22,412 nt of DNA, from positions 1-22,412 of IMG/VR virus record IMGVR_UViG_3300033571_001271. One strand, given 5' to 3'. The notes beneath the pieces are model-generated. The model was not told the origin of the DNA. It saw only the letters and a program-made list of their open reading frames with translations, and did not search any database. This DNA comes from a virus. Within the stretch, counting starts at the first letter, position 1, and each line of letters starts with the position of its first letter. Shown one piece after another: positions 15,160-22,412 of the stretch. Position numbers and translations under genes: made by a program.

Positions 15160-16209
15160 TTAAGCCCCAATCAAATAAACACCGGCGAATGGGTCACGAA
15201 CTGTGGAAACCATACGCTTTTCAGCCCAAAGGGTCACAAAACCGGGTGAAGTTTGGTCAAACATTTTGATTGTCATTTCCTCACCATCAGCAATGGTCAA
15301 GAATCTATCCCAATTTGCCAACACGCCTGACAGTTTTCCTGCGGCTGGTTCATCTAAATATGGGTTTGGAATTACTGGGAAACCCATCATAAATGCAACA
15401 GCACCACCATCATCATCGCCTGTTTCAACAAACATTGGTGCGCCACCAGTTGAACCTTTTAATTTACGCAATTGCTGAATCAGTTTTGGATGCAAATGCC
15501 ACGCTGTTGTATCCAGTGACCAGTATTGTGCTGGCAATAAATTTGCCGCATTAACAATGTCATCATAAGTAATTGCGGCGGCAGTGAAATCCTCTTTCAA
15601 AATAGTATGAATACCATTTGTGATTGCTGTGCCACTTGTGCCGTAACTTGCGGCTGATGTGCTTGTGTTGTAATAAGCTAAACCGCGCAAGCCATCAACG
15701 CCACCAGTTGTTGTCGTTGTTGAACCAGCTTGGTCATTGTTGATTGCCATTGAAGCGGCTTCAACAGCGGAAAATTCCAACATTAAATCATTTACAATTG
15801 CGGTTTCCAGTGCGTTCACATCGCTTAAAACGGCTGAACGAATTGGAAGTTGCGCAGAAATTACACGCATTGGAATTTGCCAAAATGCGGTATTGGTGTT
15901 TGGTGTTCCTGAATCCGGCGTGAATGTATAGCCGAATGGATTTGTTTGATTTGTTGCATTACCAGTTTTTGCCACGAATGAAACATCTGAACCTTTGGCA
16001 ATAATTTGGCGTGAACCCATGCGGAATGGATTTGCATAACGCAAAGCCGCAGTCGCATCGTCAAAGTAAATCCTACCACCGACACCTGAACCGCTACCAG
16101 TTAATAATGATGCCTCATCAACATCAATGGCTTCGGAAAGGCTGACAACGGATTGACCATTTTTCAACGCCTCTTGAATGCCTTTATAAATCTTTTGTTC
16201 AGTTTTCAT
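15160..16209 (-). CDS. Second major capsid protein homologue, without scaffold domain
   Basis: The product is 349 aa. It aligns with the mature part of the upstream capsid gene: LLTGSGSGVGGRIYFD (35-50) vs ALTGSGFNQGGRTGYD, ALRYANPFRMGSR vs ALRLANPLRGVSR, LMLEFSAVEAASMAINNDQA vs LLEFSQQEALSMVVNNDQG, and a C-terminal FDQTSPGFVTLWAEKRMVST vs YDQTAPGFITFFGEKRLASS. By eye the identity is about 40%. It keeps only ~35 residues in front of LTGSG, versus ~112 in copy 1, so the coiled-coil scaffold is missing. SD TAGGAAAAAGACC precedes the ATG. It could co-assemble with copy 1, form special capsomers such as vertices, or be an alternate capsid. Confidence 0.88.
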   Translation of the reverse strand: MKTEQKIYKGIQEALKNGQSVVSLSEAIDVDEASLLTGSGSGVGGRIYFDDATAALRYANPFRMGSRQIIAKGSDVSFVAKTGNATNQTNPFGYTFTPDSGTPNTNTAFWQIPMRVISAQLPIRSAVLSDVNALETAIVNDLMLEFSAVEAASMAINNDQAGSTTTTTGGVDGLRGLAYYNTSTSAASYGTSGTAITNGIHTILKEDFTAAAITYDDIVNAANLLPAQYWSLDTTAWHLHPKLIQQLRKLKGSTGGAPMFVETGDDDGGAVAFMMGFPVIPNPYLDEPAAGKLSGVLANWDRFLTIADGEEMTIKMFDQTSPGFVTLWAEKRMVSTVRDPFAGVYLIGA

Positions 16210-16235
16210 GGTCTTTTTCCTAAATCGTTAATAAA

Positions 16236-16261
16236 GGGGCAGGGGATTTTGTCCCCCGCCT
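16236..16261 (-). terminator. Hairpin between the two capsid genes
   Basis: On the minus strand the arms GGGGA and TCCCC (plus 16242-16246 and 16252-16256) pair around a 5-nt loop, and beyond an A/C mismatch GGC and GCC continue the stem for 3 bp. The stem is followed by CCTTTATT, a weak U-tract. It lies in the 62-nt gap between capsid copy 1 and copy 2. It could attenuate transcription, protect the upstream message, or set the ratio of the two proteins. Confidence 0.5.
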
Positions 16262-16271
16262 ATTCCTTTAA

Positions 16272-17624
16272 TTAGTTTGCTGTCGCTGTTGAACGATAGC
16301 GAACAATTGCGAATGGGTCTTGAATACTTGATGCCAAACGCTTTTCACCAAAGAATGTGATGAAACCCGGTGCAGTTTGGTCGTATCTACGCAGAACCAT
16401 GTTCAAGCGGTCAACGATTGTATGACCACGATTCCAGTCACCAAAATACATTGGATATAAGCTAGTTGTATCAGAACCAGTTGCAGTTGTGCCATTTGGA
16501 TTGTCCAAATATTTGTTCACAACAACATCAAAGCCCAACAATTTACCAACGATGCCATCGTAAACCAATGGATTCATGCGTTCAAACACTGGTGTGCCGT
16601 TGTCATCTACCAAGCCACGAATTTGTGACAAGAATACTGGGTTTACAACAAACTTTGTTGATTCACTCCAATATTGTTGTGGCAAGCTGTAAACGAAATT
16701 GACAATGTCTTTATAAGTAACATTTGCCGCTGTTGGGCTGTCACCATTGGTTGTCAATTGGTCGTATGTTGCAATGTTGTGCAAGCCGTCTGTTGATGCT
16801 GTGCCGGATGTGCCAAATGATGCAACGGATGTTGTGCCGCCTGTATAGGTTGAATTTGCGCCGGGATATTGGTCAAGTCCACGCAAACCATTTGAACCGC
16901 CATATGGCAATGTTGTTAAACCTTGGTCGTTGTTGACTACCATTGACAACGCTTCTTGTTGGCTAAATTCTAGCAACATATCAGAAACAACATTTGCCTC
17001 TAAACCATCAACGTCATCCAAAGCCGCTGTTCGGATTGGGAATTGAACATTTAGGTCTTTAAGAACTAATTGCCAAATGCTTGTATTTTCAGTTGTGTTT
17101 GCGCCATTGTTGTTAATAGCATAGCCCCAACCAGCACCAGCATTGCCAACCTTTGCGCGGAACTGGTAAACAGAACCATCAGTTGAAACATTACGGGAAA
17201 CACCACGCAATGGGTTTGCCAAACGCAATGCAACAAATACTGGGTCATAACCAGTGCGACCACCTTGATTGAAACCTGAACCTGTCAATGCTGATGCTTC
17301 GGTAACAAATGCTTGATGTTCAGCTTCATCAGCAAACAATTGCAATTCTTTTTCCTTGCGACCACCATTTTTAACATAGTCAGACAATGCTTCTTTAACG
17401 CGGCGGTTTACATCACTGCCAATTGTCTTTGCAACCTTGATGATGCTAGGTGCTTGAACTGATGCCATCTTTGCTTCCAAAGCGGCTACTTTTTCCTCAA
17501 AAGAAACTACTTTTTCATCCAATTTTGCTTCAATTTCTGTTTTAACAGAATCAATTTTTTCGGCAGTTTTGGATTCAATAGTCGTTTCAATCTCATTTAA
17601 TTTTTCAATGATTTTTTCAGACAT
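16272..17624 (-). CDS. Major capsid protein (HK97 fold), with N-terminal scaffold-like domain
   Basis: The product is 450 aa. Residues 1-60 are a charged coiled coil (EKLNEIETTIESKTAEKIDS; EEKVAALEAKMASVQ), typical of the delta or scaffold domain of HK97-type capsids. Residues 60-110 form a basic linker (TIGSDVNRRVKEALSDYVKN), and the mature part starts around SALTGSGFNQGGRTGYDPVF. The mature core ends with YDQTAPGFITFFGEKRLASS and IQDPFAIVRYR. The delta domain is expected to be cut by the prohead protease encoded just upstream. The exact cleavage site is not determined. SD AAGGAATAATC overlaps the protease end; the gap is 2 nt. Confidence 0.92.
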   Translation of the reverse strand: MSEKIIEKLNEIETTIESKTAEKIDSVKTEIEAKLDEKVVSFEEKVAALEAKMASVQAPSIIKVAKTIGSDVNRRVKEALSDYVKNGGRKEKELQLFADEAEHQAFVTEASALTGSGFNQGGRTGYDPVFVALRLANPLRGVSRNVSTDGSVYQFRAKVGNAGAGWGYAINNNGANTTENTSIWQLVLKDLNVQFPIRTAALDDVDGLEANVVSDMLLEFSQQEALSMVVNNDQGLTTLPYGGSNGLRGLDQYPGANSTYTGGTTSVASFGTSGTASTDGLHNIATYDQLTTNGDSPTAANVTYKDIVNFVYSLPQQYWSESTKFVVNPVFLSQIRGLVDDNGTPVFERMNPLVYDGIVGKLLGFDVVVNKYLDNPNGTTATGSDTTSLYPMYFGDWNRGHTIVDRLNMVLRRYDQTAPGFITFFGEKRLASSIQDPFAIVRYRSTATAN

Positions 17625-17626
17625 GA

Positions 17627-18439
17627 TTATTCCTTAATGAACTTGTTTAATTTATTCAGCAATTCGCGTTCCTCAATAGCACGCAAGATTGCATCCTCGG
17701 TGGCTTCCGCATCAGAATCTCTCTGATTCGGTGCATTTTCAATAGGCGTTTCAACAACATCTCGTTGTTCCAACACTTTTTTGAATACGGATGCGGCAAC
17801 CACCGCGTTCCGAACTGAAACCCCTGCATCTCGCAAAGTGCTTTCCAGTGTTCTTAAATCCAGCGAACCATCTTGCTGGAAATATTCTAATTTCTTGATA
17901 TTGGCTTCCAAGTTGTTTGGTTGCATAACGATGGACACTTCGCGCAAACCACCTTTAGTGATTTGAAAATATCCTTCATCAAACTTTTCAGGTTCATCAT
18001 CGTATGCCATACCAGCTTCATCAACCATTTGCCATTCATCAGCATATGCGCCAACAGAAACACCGCCAACCATATTTGGTGATTCCTTCATAATGGTATA
18101 AAGGTCACGACCCGCAGTTGTATTTGTGAAAATGCGACCTTTGCCACTCATGCCTTTATCGTCAAATTCAAATGATGTCCATTCGCCCACTGGCAATGAT
18201 TCATCATCGTGTTGGAAATACATTGGCAATGGCTTGCCTGTTGCTTCCAATCCTTTTGCCCATTCCATAAATGGTTCTGCAACATAAAAGAATCGCCTGC
18301 CGTCTGCGCCTTCTCGTGCGCCCCATGTTGTGAATACTGCCTCAATGTGTCCGCTTTCGCCACTGGCTTCATCGGCACTGATGCCCAATTCTACTTTTGA
18401 TTCATAAAAGAACCGAAAGTCTTTCAATTCGCTAGTCAT
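17627..18439 (-). CDS. Prohead protease (HK97 family)
   Basis: The product is 270 aa. It should cleave the capsid scaffold domain and itself inside the prohead. The N-terminal strand is EAVFTTWGAREGADGRRFFY. Catalytic candidates are H77 in PMYFQHDDESLPVGEW, S128 in MVGGVSVGAYADEW and E167 in GGLREVSIVMQPNNLEA; this His...GxSxG...LxEvSxVxxPxN order is typical. The C-terminal ~90 residues are charged and helical, perhaps the self-removed part. It starts inside the 37-aa ORF (8-nt overlap) and ends 2 nt before the capsid gene. Confidence 0.92.
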   Translation of the reverse strand: MTSELKDFRFFYESKVELGISADEASGESGHIEAVFTTWGAREGADGRRFFYVAEPFMEWAKGLEATGKPLPMYFQHDDESLPVGEWTSFEFDDKGMSGKGRIFTNTTAGRDLYTIMKESPNMVGGVSVGAYADEWQMVDEAGMAYDDEPEKFDEGYFQITKGGLREVSIVMQPNNLEANIKKLEYFQQDGSLDLRTLESTLRDAGVSVRNAVVAASVFKKVLEQRDVVETPIENAPNQRDSDAEATEDAILRAIEERELLNKLNKFIKE

Positions 18440-18545
18440 TTACTGGCACTCCCTTGTTTTTCATTCCGTTGGTTTCAAGCGGATTTGGCTTCCTGCGCAA
18501 TGCCGCTTGTTTTAACAATTTCAGGGTATCTGCTAATTTAAGCAC
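18432..18545 (-). CDS. Small ORF (37 aa) between portal and protease
   Basis: This ORF fills what would otherwise be the only ~100-nt gap between portal and protease. It starts with GTG at 18545-18543, preceded by AGGG six bases upstream, and reads LKLADTLKLLKQAALRRKPN, then PLETNGMKNKGVPVND, ending TAG at 18434-18432. It overlaps the portal end by 8 nt and the protease start by 8 nt (ATGACTAG), the same coupling form seen at the GNAT/tip junction. The first half looks like a basic amphipathic helix. No family is recognised. Its complete overlap fit and plausible helix suggest it is real, or it may translationally couple the portal and protease genes. Independent evidence is lacking. Confidence 0.5.
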   Translation of the reverse strand: MLKLADTLKLLKQAALRRKPNPLETNGMKNKGVPVND

Positions 18546-19944
18546 TTCCAGCCCTGCCTGTTCTGCCTATCGTGTCAGTGTTCCCGCCACCACCTGTATC
18601 TTGCGGGGATGAACCGGAAATTGGTTCTGTTTGTTTTGTGTCTGATTTTAATTCATTTGCACCATCAATGCTTGCGCGACCTAAATATTCACGCGCTTCA
18701 TTTGGTGTCAAGATTCCTGCATTTACGCCAGCAACCGCATAATTCATTTGGTCAAGGGGCGCACCTTTTAGGAAATTTTCTGTTTGAAACTGAATGCAAA
18801 GATTTGGATAACCTTGCAATAAACTAGATTTCAGCTTTTGTTCAATATTGGTCAACATGGGTGACATTGTGGATTTGTAAAATTCATCCAACATTGTCTG
18901 CGTGTTGTTATATTTGGAATCACCAATGCCAATCATGGCAGGGGGAACACCAAACAAACCACAAATTCGCTTCATGGTTTGCATCTTTAATGCCGCCGCA
19001 TCAGCATCCTGCAAGGTCAACATTTCAAGTTTTTCAAAGGTCATTCCCTGGTCTAATAGGATGGATTGCCCCGGTTTGCTTGGGTCTGTATCTTTTGAAC
19101 CTGTCATATTTGCCCATGCCTCTTTTAGTCGGCTGGCAATTTCTTTAAACTTGTTGTCAGGAATAACCAAGTCTGTTTTGAACAATCCACTTGGTTTTGC
19201 GCCGTTTTGCATAACAAAGTTTGCATAAAGGTCAATGTCTTGGTCAAGCCCAATCAATTCAGCCGCCAAAATGCCTTTATTAAATGAACCTGAACCTTGC
19301 CAAGCGGCATCCATAACATGAATGATTTGATGCGCTTTTAATGGCTTGTCTTTGCTGAATCCGTATGTTGGCGTGGAAACGCGATATGCCGGATAACGCA
19401 TTTCGGTTAATTGTGCTGTAATTAGTGTTGAATCCAACACATACATTTCAATTGGCGTTTGCAAAACATTGTCTTGGTCATTACGCCACAATAATGTGAA
19501 ATTTTCACCAGCCAATTCATACCACATACACCATTGATACCAAAACTCATATTGGCTTTGGAATTTGTTTGGCTCGCTTAATAATGCGGCAACAGCGCGT
19601 GCCTTTGCTTGGTCGCGCTTTGAAATACCTTTGTTCAATGTTGCATCAACAAGTGTTCCATCCTCGTTGTATGCCATAACCTTAATTGGCAATTGTGCCA
19701 ATGCGCGTGCTTTTGCGCCAACACAAGCCATAACAGTACTGTTTTGCGACAGCATTGTCATGTCCACTGGTCTGCCGGCAGTCGTGGATGAACCAGTTGT
19801 CACATATAAAAGTTGATATGATGCTGATGATGGATATGAACCTACATTGCGCAGGACATTGTTGCCTAAAGCTGTCTGCCCAAATAGGGCATTACTTTCG
19901 TTTGAACTTGCTTGTTTTCGCTTGAAAATGTCCAATATCGCCAT
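18538..19944 (-). CDS. Portal protein (HK97 type)
   Basis: The product is 468 aa, in the range for HK97-type portals. It shows VMACVGAKARALAQLPIKVM (71-90), HVMDAAWQGSGSFNKGILAA (209-228) and the typical ICGLFGVPPAMIGIGD (327-342), followed by a helical stem. It ends in a Gly/Ser/Thr-rich tail (SSPQDTGGGGNTDTIGRTG). The dodecameric ring is the DNA entry and exit channel at one vertex and the docking site for the terminase. SD AAGGTGAAAAC precedes the ATG, and the gene lies 9 nt after the large terminase gene. Confidence 0.95.
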   Translation of the reverse strand: MAILDIFKRKQASSNESNALFGQTALGNNVLRNVGSYPSSASYQLLYVTTGSSTTAGRPVDMTMLSQNSTVMACVGAKARALAQLPIKVMAYNEDGTLVDATLNKGISKRDQAKARAVAALLSEPNKFQSQYEFWYQWCMWYELAGENFTLLWRNDQDNVLQTPIEMYVLDSTLITAQLTEMRYPAYRVSTPTYGFSKDKPLKAHQIIHVMDAAWQGSGSFNKGILAAELIGLDQDIDLYANFVMQNGAKPSGLFKTDLVIPDNKFKEIASRLKEAWANMTGSKDTDPSKPGQSILLDQGMTFEKLEMLTLQDADAAALKMQTMKRICGLFGVPPAMIGIGDSKYNNTQTMLDEFYKSTMSPMLTNIEQKLKSSLLQGYPNLCIQFQTENFLKGAPLDQMNYAVAGVNAGILTPNEAREYLGRASIDGANELKSDTKQTEPISGSSPQDTGGGGNTDTIGRTGRAGSA

Positions 19945-19953
19945 GTTTTCACC

Positions 19954-21612
19954 TTAAAAACTTCGGAAACCAAATGATGTTGAAACCAACGGATGGTCAA
20001 GCGAACAGTGCATTGCAATAATCATCGCAATAATGCCATCCACCTTTGCGCTATAGTCAGCTTCATTTTTCCGAACTTTGATATTCCCATTAACATCGGT
20101 ATAAACTTCGCAATTGCCTAATTGCCATCCGACAAATGGGTTTCCATCATGTCTTATTGAATGTGACATTATCAGCTTTTCGGTATGCTTGGATGGATTG
20201 CTTAAAACCGCCATCCCCTGCCCAACCTTTTTAACTGGAATGCTGTTGTCGTTTAAACGCGCAATTAAACTTGCGGCGTTATACGCATCATAACCCACTT
20301 CTTTGACATTGTAAACTTCGCATTGGTTCTTAATAAATTCTGAAATTTCGCGGTCATCCATTACATTGCCTTGTGTAACTTGCAAGATTTTGGATTTTAT
20401 TGCCAAATCAAAAATGTCTTTGTAATGACTAGGAATTACTGACAATCCATATTCAGGAATAAAAAACTTAAATTCCGCAAAATAATCATCATCAGCATAT
20501 CGCTTCAAAATGCAAACAGCATTAAGGTCGCGCGTTGCCGCCAAGTCAAATCCAATAAATACGGCTTCCGGGTCATCTTTTGGTGCGCCAATAGAATCAT
20601 CCCAATATTGCCGGTCAATCCAAGCTGTGTTTGCAGAAACATATACATTTAATGTTTTGCAAAGAAATTCATTAAGTGTTGCTGGCTTTAACTTTGCCTG
20701 TTCGCATCTTTCCTCAATGGCTTCCTGAAATACTGTAATGCCATGCATTGGATTGGCTTTATGCCAAGTTGCTGGGTCACGCCAGTCATCCTGCGGGTCA
20801 AGTCCGTATAAAAGTCCAAACCAATGTGGATTGTCAGGTGCTTCACCATTCAGCATGGATTGAAACATTGTCATATCTTCAAAAAACTTGGTGTCTTTGG
20901 TAAACGATGCCGTTGTGATGTATATACGCAACGGATTTTGTCGCGCAACCATACCTGAATGCAAAACTTCAATTGAATTGCGGTCAACAATCTGCGCCGC
21001 TTCATCAATAATTGCGCATGATGGGTTTTTACCATCGCCTGTTTTTTTATTGTCCCGCGATAATGCTTTAAACATTGATTGCTGGTCACCGGTCTTTTGA
21101 ATCTCATATTTACTTGGCGTGAACACTTTTTTAATTTCAGGCGGCATAAATTCAACAAAACCTTTGGCGGCATCAAAAACAATTGATGCTTGTTCACGAT
21201 TTGTTGCCAATGTAAACACTTCCGCACCAGCTTCACCAAATTGCAATTCATACAGACTGATGGCGGCAATTAATGTTGATTTTCCCGCTTTGCGTGGAAT
21301 GTAAATAATGACATCAGTTGTCATTCGCTTGTCATGGTCTTTTTTATGACGGAATCCATATATGGCGCAAATAATCAAAATTTGAAAAGGCTCAAGCACA
21401 ACAGGCTTGCCAGCCCAAACACCTTTGGTGTGTTTTAGCGTTCCAATAAATTTTAAGAAGTGTTCAGGATAATCCGCGACAAATTCATATTCCCAATGCT
21501 TATCCTCAAGTTCGTTTAAGAATCTTTGACACGCCAATCGGACATAATTGCAAGCTGGGATGTTTCCTTTGACAACATCAATGGCGTATAAAATTCCATC
21601 CTCAATTTTCAT
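19954..21612 (-). CDS. Terminase large subunit (HK97-type, Terminase_1)
   Basis: The product is 552 aa, the usual size. The ATPase has an adenine-binding-like Q (EPFQILII, about 74-81), Walker A PRKAGKST (106-113), Walker B CAIIDEAA (199-206; D203, E204) and coupling motif YITTAS (231-236). The nuclease has the RNase-H-type acids D356 (FIGFDLAAT), D442 (EVGYDAYN) and D525 (KVDGIIAM). It packages DNA into the head and cuts concatemers. It starts inside the small subunit gene end (ATGA overlap). Confidence 0.95.
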   Translation of the reverse strand: MKIEDGILYAIDVVKGNIPACNYVRLACQRFLNELEDKHWEYEFVADYPEHFLKFIGTLKHTKGVWAGKPVVLEPFQILIICAIYGFRHKKDHDKRMTTDVIIYIPRKAGKSTLIAAISLYELQFGEAGAEVFTLATNREQASIVFDAAKGFVEFMPPEIKKVFTPSKYEIQKTGDQQSMFKALSRDNKKTGDGKNPSCAIIDEAAQIVDRNSIEVLHSGMVARQNPLRIYITTASFTKDTKFFEDMTMFQSMLNGEAPDNPHWFGLLYGLDPQDDWRDPATWHKANPMHGITVFQEAIEERCEQAKLKPATLNEFLCKTLNVYVSANTAWIDRQYWDDSIGAPKDDPEAVFIGFDLAATRDLNAVCILKRYADDDYFAEFKFFIPEYGLSVIPSHYKDIFDLAIKSKILQVTQGNVMDDREISEFIKNQCEVYNVKEVGYDAYNAASLIARLNDNSIPVKKVGQGMAVLSNPSKHTEKLIMSHSIRHDGNPFVGWQLGNCEVYTDVNGNIKVRKNEADYSAKVDGIIAMIIAMHCSLDHPLVSTSFGFRSF

Positions 21613-22085
21613 TTGACCTTTTTAACCCCTGACAGCAAATCATCAAATTCATTTTTTTCAGGCATTTTTGCTGACAATCTGCCACGCGGTGTCAGTCCTA
21701 ATTCATTGCATAGGCTGACAATCTTGTTCATTGTGTCCTTGGCAACAGTAATGTGTGGATTCGCGCCCATCGTTTTGCCATTATTAAATTCAGCAATGAC
21801 CGGTTCGGTTTCAACACTTTTCCAACAGCGAATATATAGCGTGATGTATTTTGCCAACATAGTCAGCAAATGTCTGTCCTGTGCCGAGCCAAGTCCATAT
21901 GTTTCAAATAGGAAGTCGGATGTTTCCGCAATAAAAACCTTTTCATCCCACGCATCCAAATTATCCTGCCATTCTGCAATCGGGATTCTTTGTCGCAGAT
22001 TTTCAGGAATTAAAACGCCAGCGTTCTCGCCTTTTGTGCCGCGCACTATGTGCAATTCAGGTGGAAGTTTGTTATGCGATTTCAT
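21609..22085 (-). CDS. Terminase small subunit (P27 family)
   Basis: The product is 158 aa. It begins PPELHIVRGTKGENAG, then a helical middle (LLTMLAKYITLYIRCW), and ends with MNKIVSLCNELGLTPRGRLS, the LGLTPxxR ending typical of P27-type small subunits. These recognise the packaging start site and hand DNA to the large subunit. The gene starts 14 nt inside the preceding ORF and directly precedes the large subunit gene. Confidence 0.85.
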   Translation of the reverse strand: MKSHNKLPPELHIVRGTKGENAGVLIPENLRQRIPIAEWQDNLDAWDEKVFIAETSDFLFETYGLGSAQDRHLLTMLAKYITLYIRCWKSVETEPVIAEFNNGKTMGANPHITVAKDTMNKIVSLCNELGLTPRGRLSAKMPEKNEFDDLLSGVKKVK

Positions 22086-22299
22086 GATTTATCCTTTGTC
22101 TAATTAAGTCTGAAATTTCCGAACTTGGAAATAATTTAGCGCAAGCATCGTTTTCAAACATTTGCCCATGCTTGAATGCTGTCTGAATTGCATCAGCCAA
22201 TTTATTGTTAGCATCCAGCGCACCTTGAATATAACCTTCTTTGTATGCCTCTGATGCCAATGCGTTTAATGTTTCTTTGTCCATAATCTGATTGTCCAT
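22072..22299 (-). CDS. Small hypothetical protein upstream of the terminase
   Basis: The product is 75 aa, all helical in character (ALASEAYKEGYIQGALDANN). No DNA-binding motif is recognised. The first ATG (22299) lacks a clear SD; an ATG five codons later (22284) has GGA nine bases upstream and is an alternative start. It overlaps the small terminase gene by 14 nt, so it is probably in the same operon. Small ORFs before terminase genes are common in phages, often without known roles. Confidence 0.55.
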   Translation of the reverse strand: MDNQIMDKETLNALASEAYKEGYIQGALDANNKLADAIQTAFKHGQMFENDACAKLFPSSEISDLIRQRINHEIA

Positions 22300-22412
22300 A
22301 ATGCCATTTTTTATTGGGAATTCCCTAAACGCAAAAAAGGTGCGTTTGATAAAAAAAACTAATCATAAATTATGCACCCCCCTTTTAAACCCATTGTTTG
22401 CGTGTAATTGCC
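22300..22412 (-). promoter_or_regulatory. Dyad-rich leader upstream of the terminase operon
   Basis: This 113-nt stretch holds no complete gene. It contains four dyads: GGGAATTCCC (22316-22325); AAACGCA/TGCGTTT (22327-22333 and 22341-22347, 7-nt loop); an imperfect TGAT...ATCA; and CATAAATTATG (22364-22374). A G6 run follows (minus 22382-22377). No consensus promoter is convincing. The cluster could hold operators, a leader structure or a packaging (cos/pac) site, which phages commonly keep next to the small terminase gene. Near the edge all three minus frames are open, so an upstream gene may end here. Confidence 0.35.

Noticed and set aside
21613-22107. Plus-strand open frame of 164 aa
   Set aside because: It is antisense to the small terminase gene; the P27-type motifs are on the minus strand.

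Overview
The window is the late structural half of a tailed double-stranded DNA phage or prophage with siphovirus-type head and tail genes. All 25 complete or nearly complete genes lie on the minus strand, so transcription runs from the right edge to the left. Packing is very tight, with many 1, 4, 8 or 14 nt overlaps. The DNA is AT-rich by eye and most genes carry strong AAGG(GG)A-type Shine-Dalgarno sites, which suggests a bacterial, probably Gram-negative, host; the host cannot be named from this window. No integrase, repressor, lysis or replication genes, tRNA or CRISPR array are seen.

Layout from right to left: a small unknown ORF, P27-type small terminase and HK97-type large terminase (22.3-20.0 kb); HK97-type portal, a 37-aa ORF in the only apparent gap, and prohead protease (19.9-17.6 kb); two tandem major capsid homologues, the first with an N-terminal scaffold-like domain and the second without it (17.6-15.2 kb); connector, head-tail adaptor and tail-completion genes (15.2-13.8 kb); two tandem tail-tube homologues followed by a terminator-like hairpin (13.7-12.66 kb); two small unknown ORFs and an HK97-gp10-like gene; a lambda G/GT-like chaperone pair with the slippery heptamer GGGAAAG just before the G stop; the tape measure (10.8-8.8 kb); a distal-tail-like gene, a fibre-like gene, a hub-like gene, a GNAT acetyltransferase and a large lambda-J-like tip protein (8.8-2.8 kb); then a polyglycine adhesin, a tail-assembly-chaperone-like gene, a small beta-rich structural gene and a fibre cut by the left edge.

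Together these genes package DNA (terminase, portal), build and mature the head (protease, two capsid proteins), close it (connector, adaptor, completion), build the tail (two tube proteins, G/GT, tape measure) and make the host-recognition tip (distal, hub, tip J, fibres, Gly-rich adhesin).

The most unusual points are: (1) both most abundant virion proteins, capsid and tail tube, are present as adjacent divergent paralogues; (2) a lambda-type -1 frameshift site; (3) near-absence of the palindromes GATC (one seen) and GGCC (none seen), visible in codon choice; (4) a 37-aa ORF overlapping portal and protease; (5) a GNAT enzyme translationally coupled to the tail tip gene; (6) a cluster of dyad symmetries upstream of the terminase genes.
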